33,376 nucleotides of DNA from an uncultured Bacilli bacterium (GTDB lineage: Bacteria; Bacillota_I; Bacilli_A; RF39; UBA660). The stretch is taken from NCBI GenBank assembly GCA_934101795.1, contig CAKORY010000011.1:1-33376 (forward strand). Direction: 5' to 3'. Below, piece by piece: positions 33,091-33,376 of the stretch. A program made the translations under genes and the position numbers. The notes under the pieces were generated by a model that worked only from the letters and a program-made list of their open reading frames with translations, did no database searches and was not told the origin of the DNA. Numbering within the stretch: the first letter of the stretch is position 1; each line of letters starts with the position of its first letter.

Positions 33091-33120
33091 CATCCAATCA
33101 ACTGGATATTCCATAAATAA

Positions 33121-33129
33121 AGTATATCA
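33121..33129 (-). promoter_or_regulatory. extended -10 promoter of toxin copy 2
   Basis: TGATATACT on the minus strand: TG, one base, then TATACT (33126-33121). At 17 bp only a weak -35 is seen (33149-33144). The start near 33114 would give a leader of about 60 bases. The equivalent positions in copy 1 have lost this box. Confidence 0.6.
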
Positions 33130-33224
33130 TAGGCGTTCAAATAAAGTAAGCATTACAGGCATATTTTAAGTTTATTTTCTTGCTTTATTTCTTTATTTTT
33201 ATTGATGTTTTTAGCTATATTATA

Positions 33225-33253
33225 TTGACATAAAATTTTAAAAACATTAATAT
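33225..33253 (+). promoter_or_regulatory. promoter of antisense RNA, copy 3
   Basis: TTGACA (33225-33230), exactly 17 bases, TAATAT (33248-33253). This is the third occurrence of the same promoter layout. The 95 bases before it (33130-33224) hold no other feature that I can see. Confidence 0.75.
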
Positions 33254-33259
33254 ATATTT

Positions 33260-33300
33260 AGCAAATAAAATTAGCATAAAATAAGAAACATTCAATTTGA
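33260..33300 (+). ncRNA. 5' part of antisense RNA copy 3, cut by an insertion element
   Basis: The stretch AGCAAATAAAATTAGCATAA lines up with the AGCAAAGGAAATTTGCATAA start of copy 2, and GAAACATTC lines up with GGAACATCC. Similarity stops where the IS3-type end begins near 33301. The rest of the locus, including any toxin, would lie beyond the element and outside the window. Confidence 0.55.
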
Positions 33301-33376
33301 TGAACTGAACCCCAAAAGTTGGACAGTTTATTTAATTAAATACTAATGGATTGTAATCTGTAATTAACAGGTGACA
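33301..33376. mobile_element. end of an IS3-family insertion sequence (partial)
   Basis: TGAACTGAACCCCAAAAGTT followed by GGACAGTTT is the typical terminal inverted repeat of IS3-family (IS150-like) elements, whose ends contain CCCCAAAAGTTGGAC. A transposase C-terminus follows in the right orientation and ends 35 bases inside the element. The rest lies beyond the window. The exact junction and target duplication cannot be fixed from one end. Confidence 0.8.
33336..33376 (-). CDS. C-terminal end of IS3-family transposase OrfB (partial)
   Basis: The last twelve codons visible on the minus strand read SPVNYRLQSISI and then TAA at 33338-33336. SPV-x-YR is the conserved closing motif of the DDE integrase (OrfB) of IS3 elements. 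The catalytic domain lies outside the window. Confidence 0.75.
   Translation of the reverse strand, partial: SPVNYRLQSISI

Larger units (their letters stand above)
32875..33113. repeat. inverted repeats bounding toxin/antitoxin copy 2
   Basis: TGGAACATCCAG (32875-32886) pairs with 33102-33113 in 11 of 12 positions. GATTGGATGCTACC (32896-32909) pairs perfectly with GGTAGCATCCAATC (33086-33099). In the toxin mRNA these become a 5' leader and 3' end that can pair over a long distance. In DNA they could instead be read as ends of a small non-autonomous element about 240 bp long. Confidence 0.8.

Noticed and set aside
1..33376. CRISPR array, tRNA or rRNA genes
   Set aside because: No regularly spaced direct repeats and no cloverleaf or rRNA-like stretch were seen on either strand. 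The recurring blocks are the TA copies.

Overview
The window is very AT-rich bacterial chromosome with Firmicutes-type gene content: RNase HIII, TrmK beside the dnaG-rpoD operon, SpoVB-like and SpoIIM-like membrane proteins, CvpA, a T-box leader, AAGGAGG-type ribosome sites and TTGACA-N17-TATAAT promoters. TGA is a real stop (rpoD ends in it), so this is not a Mycoplasma code-4 genome. My inference is an uncultured gut-type member of the Bacilli/former Tenericutes assemblage (RF39-like). That assignment rests on gene content and composition only. Most genes lie on the minus strand.

Layout from left to right. 1-2.9 kb: the start of a leftward gene cut by the window edge, an unknown protein, and aspS under its own promoter and T-box. 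2.95-7.9 kb: a minus-strand cluster of two paralogous J-domain proteins, an unknown 437-residue protein and an unknown 181-residue protein. The second J-domain gene appears broken by an in-frame TAG and a +1 frameshift. 7.9-12.3 kb: rel-dtd-gtrA, with a degenerate (p)ppGpp hydrolase site in Rel, and a divergent SpoVB-type flippase. 12.35-12.65 kb: the first copy of a small toxin/antisense-RNA locus. 12.65-15 kb: pilC/comGB and a prepilin peptidase. 15-18.85 kb: dnaG-rpoD-trmK, with a convergent small YqfQ-like gene. 18.9-23.1 kb: uvrC, a shortened RnfC-like protein, an RnfD-like protein and a small Ig-like exported protein. 23.1-26.5 kb: a truncated IMPACT/YigZ protein, an orphan Dam-type methylase, thioredoxin, CvpA and RNase HIII. 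26.5-30.9 kb: a large secreted protein with a SipW-type signal, FN3-like repeats and a GC-rich C-terminal block that looks like a diversity-generating retroelement (DGR) variable region, then a membrane-anchored protein and an XRE-type regulator. 30.9-32.8 kb: mnmA, a SpoIIM-like protein and a 30-residue DUF4044-type protein. 32.8-33.38 kb: a second, apparently intact toxin/antisense locus, the promoter and 5' end of a third antisense RNA, and the end of an IS3-family element.

The two most interesting items are not visible as long ORFs. First, three copies of an antisense-RNA promoter keep exact -35/-10 boxes with 17-bp spacing although the spacers have diverged. In two copies the RNA converges on a tiny ORF for a one-helix membrane peptide (29 and 22 residues) whose ribosome site is sequestered by a conserved hairpin. 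This has the architecture of a type I toxin-antitoxin system. Second, the last part of the 884-residue surface protein is 55% GC over 100 bases, and its codons follow the DGR pattern: variable positions end in C/T and fixed positions mostly avoid adenine. No reverse transcriptase or template repeat is in the window, so any DGR would have to act from elsewhere.
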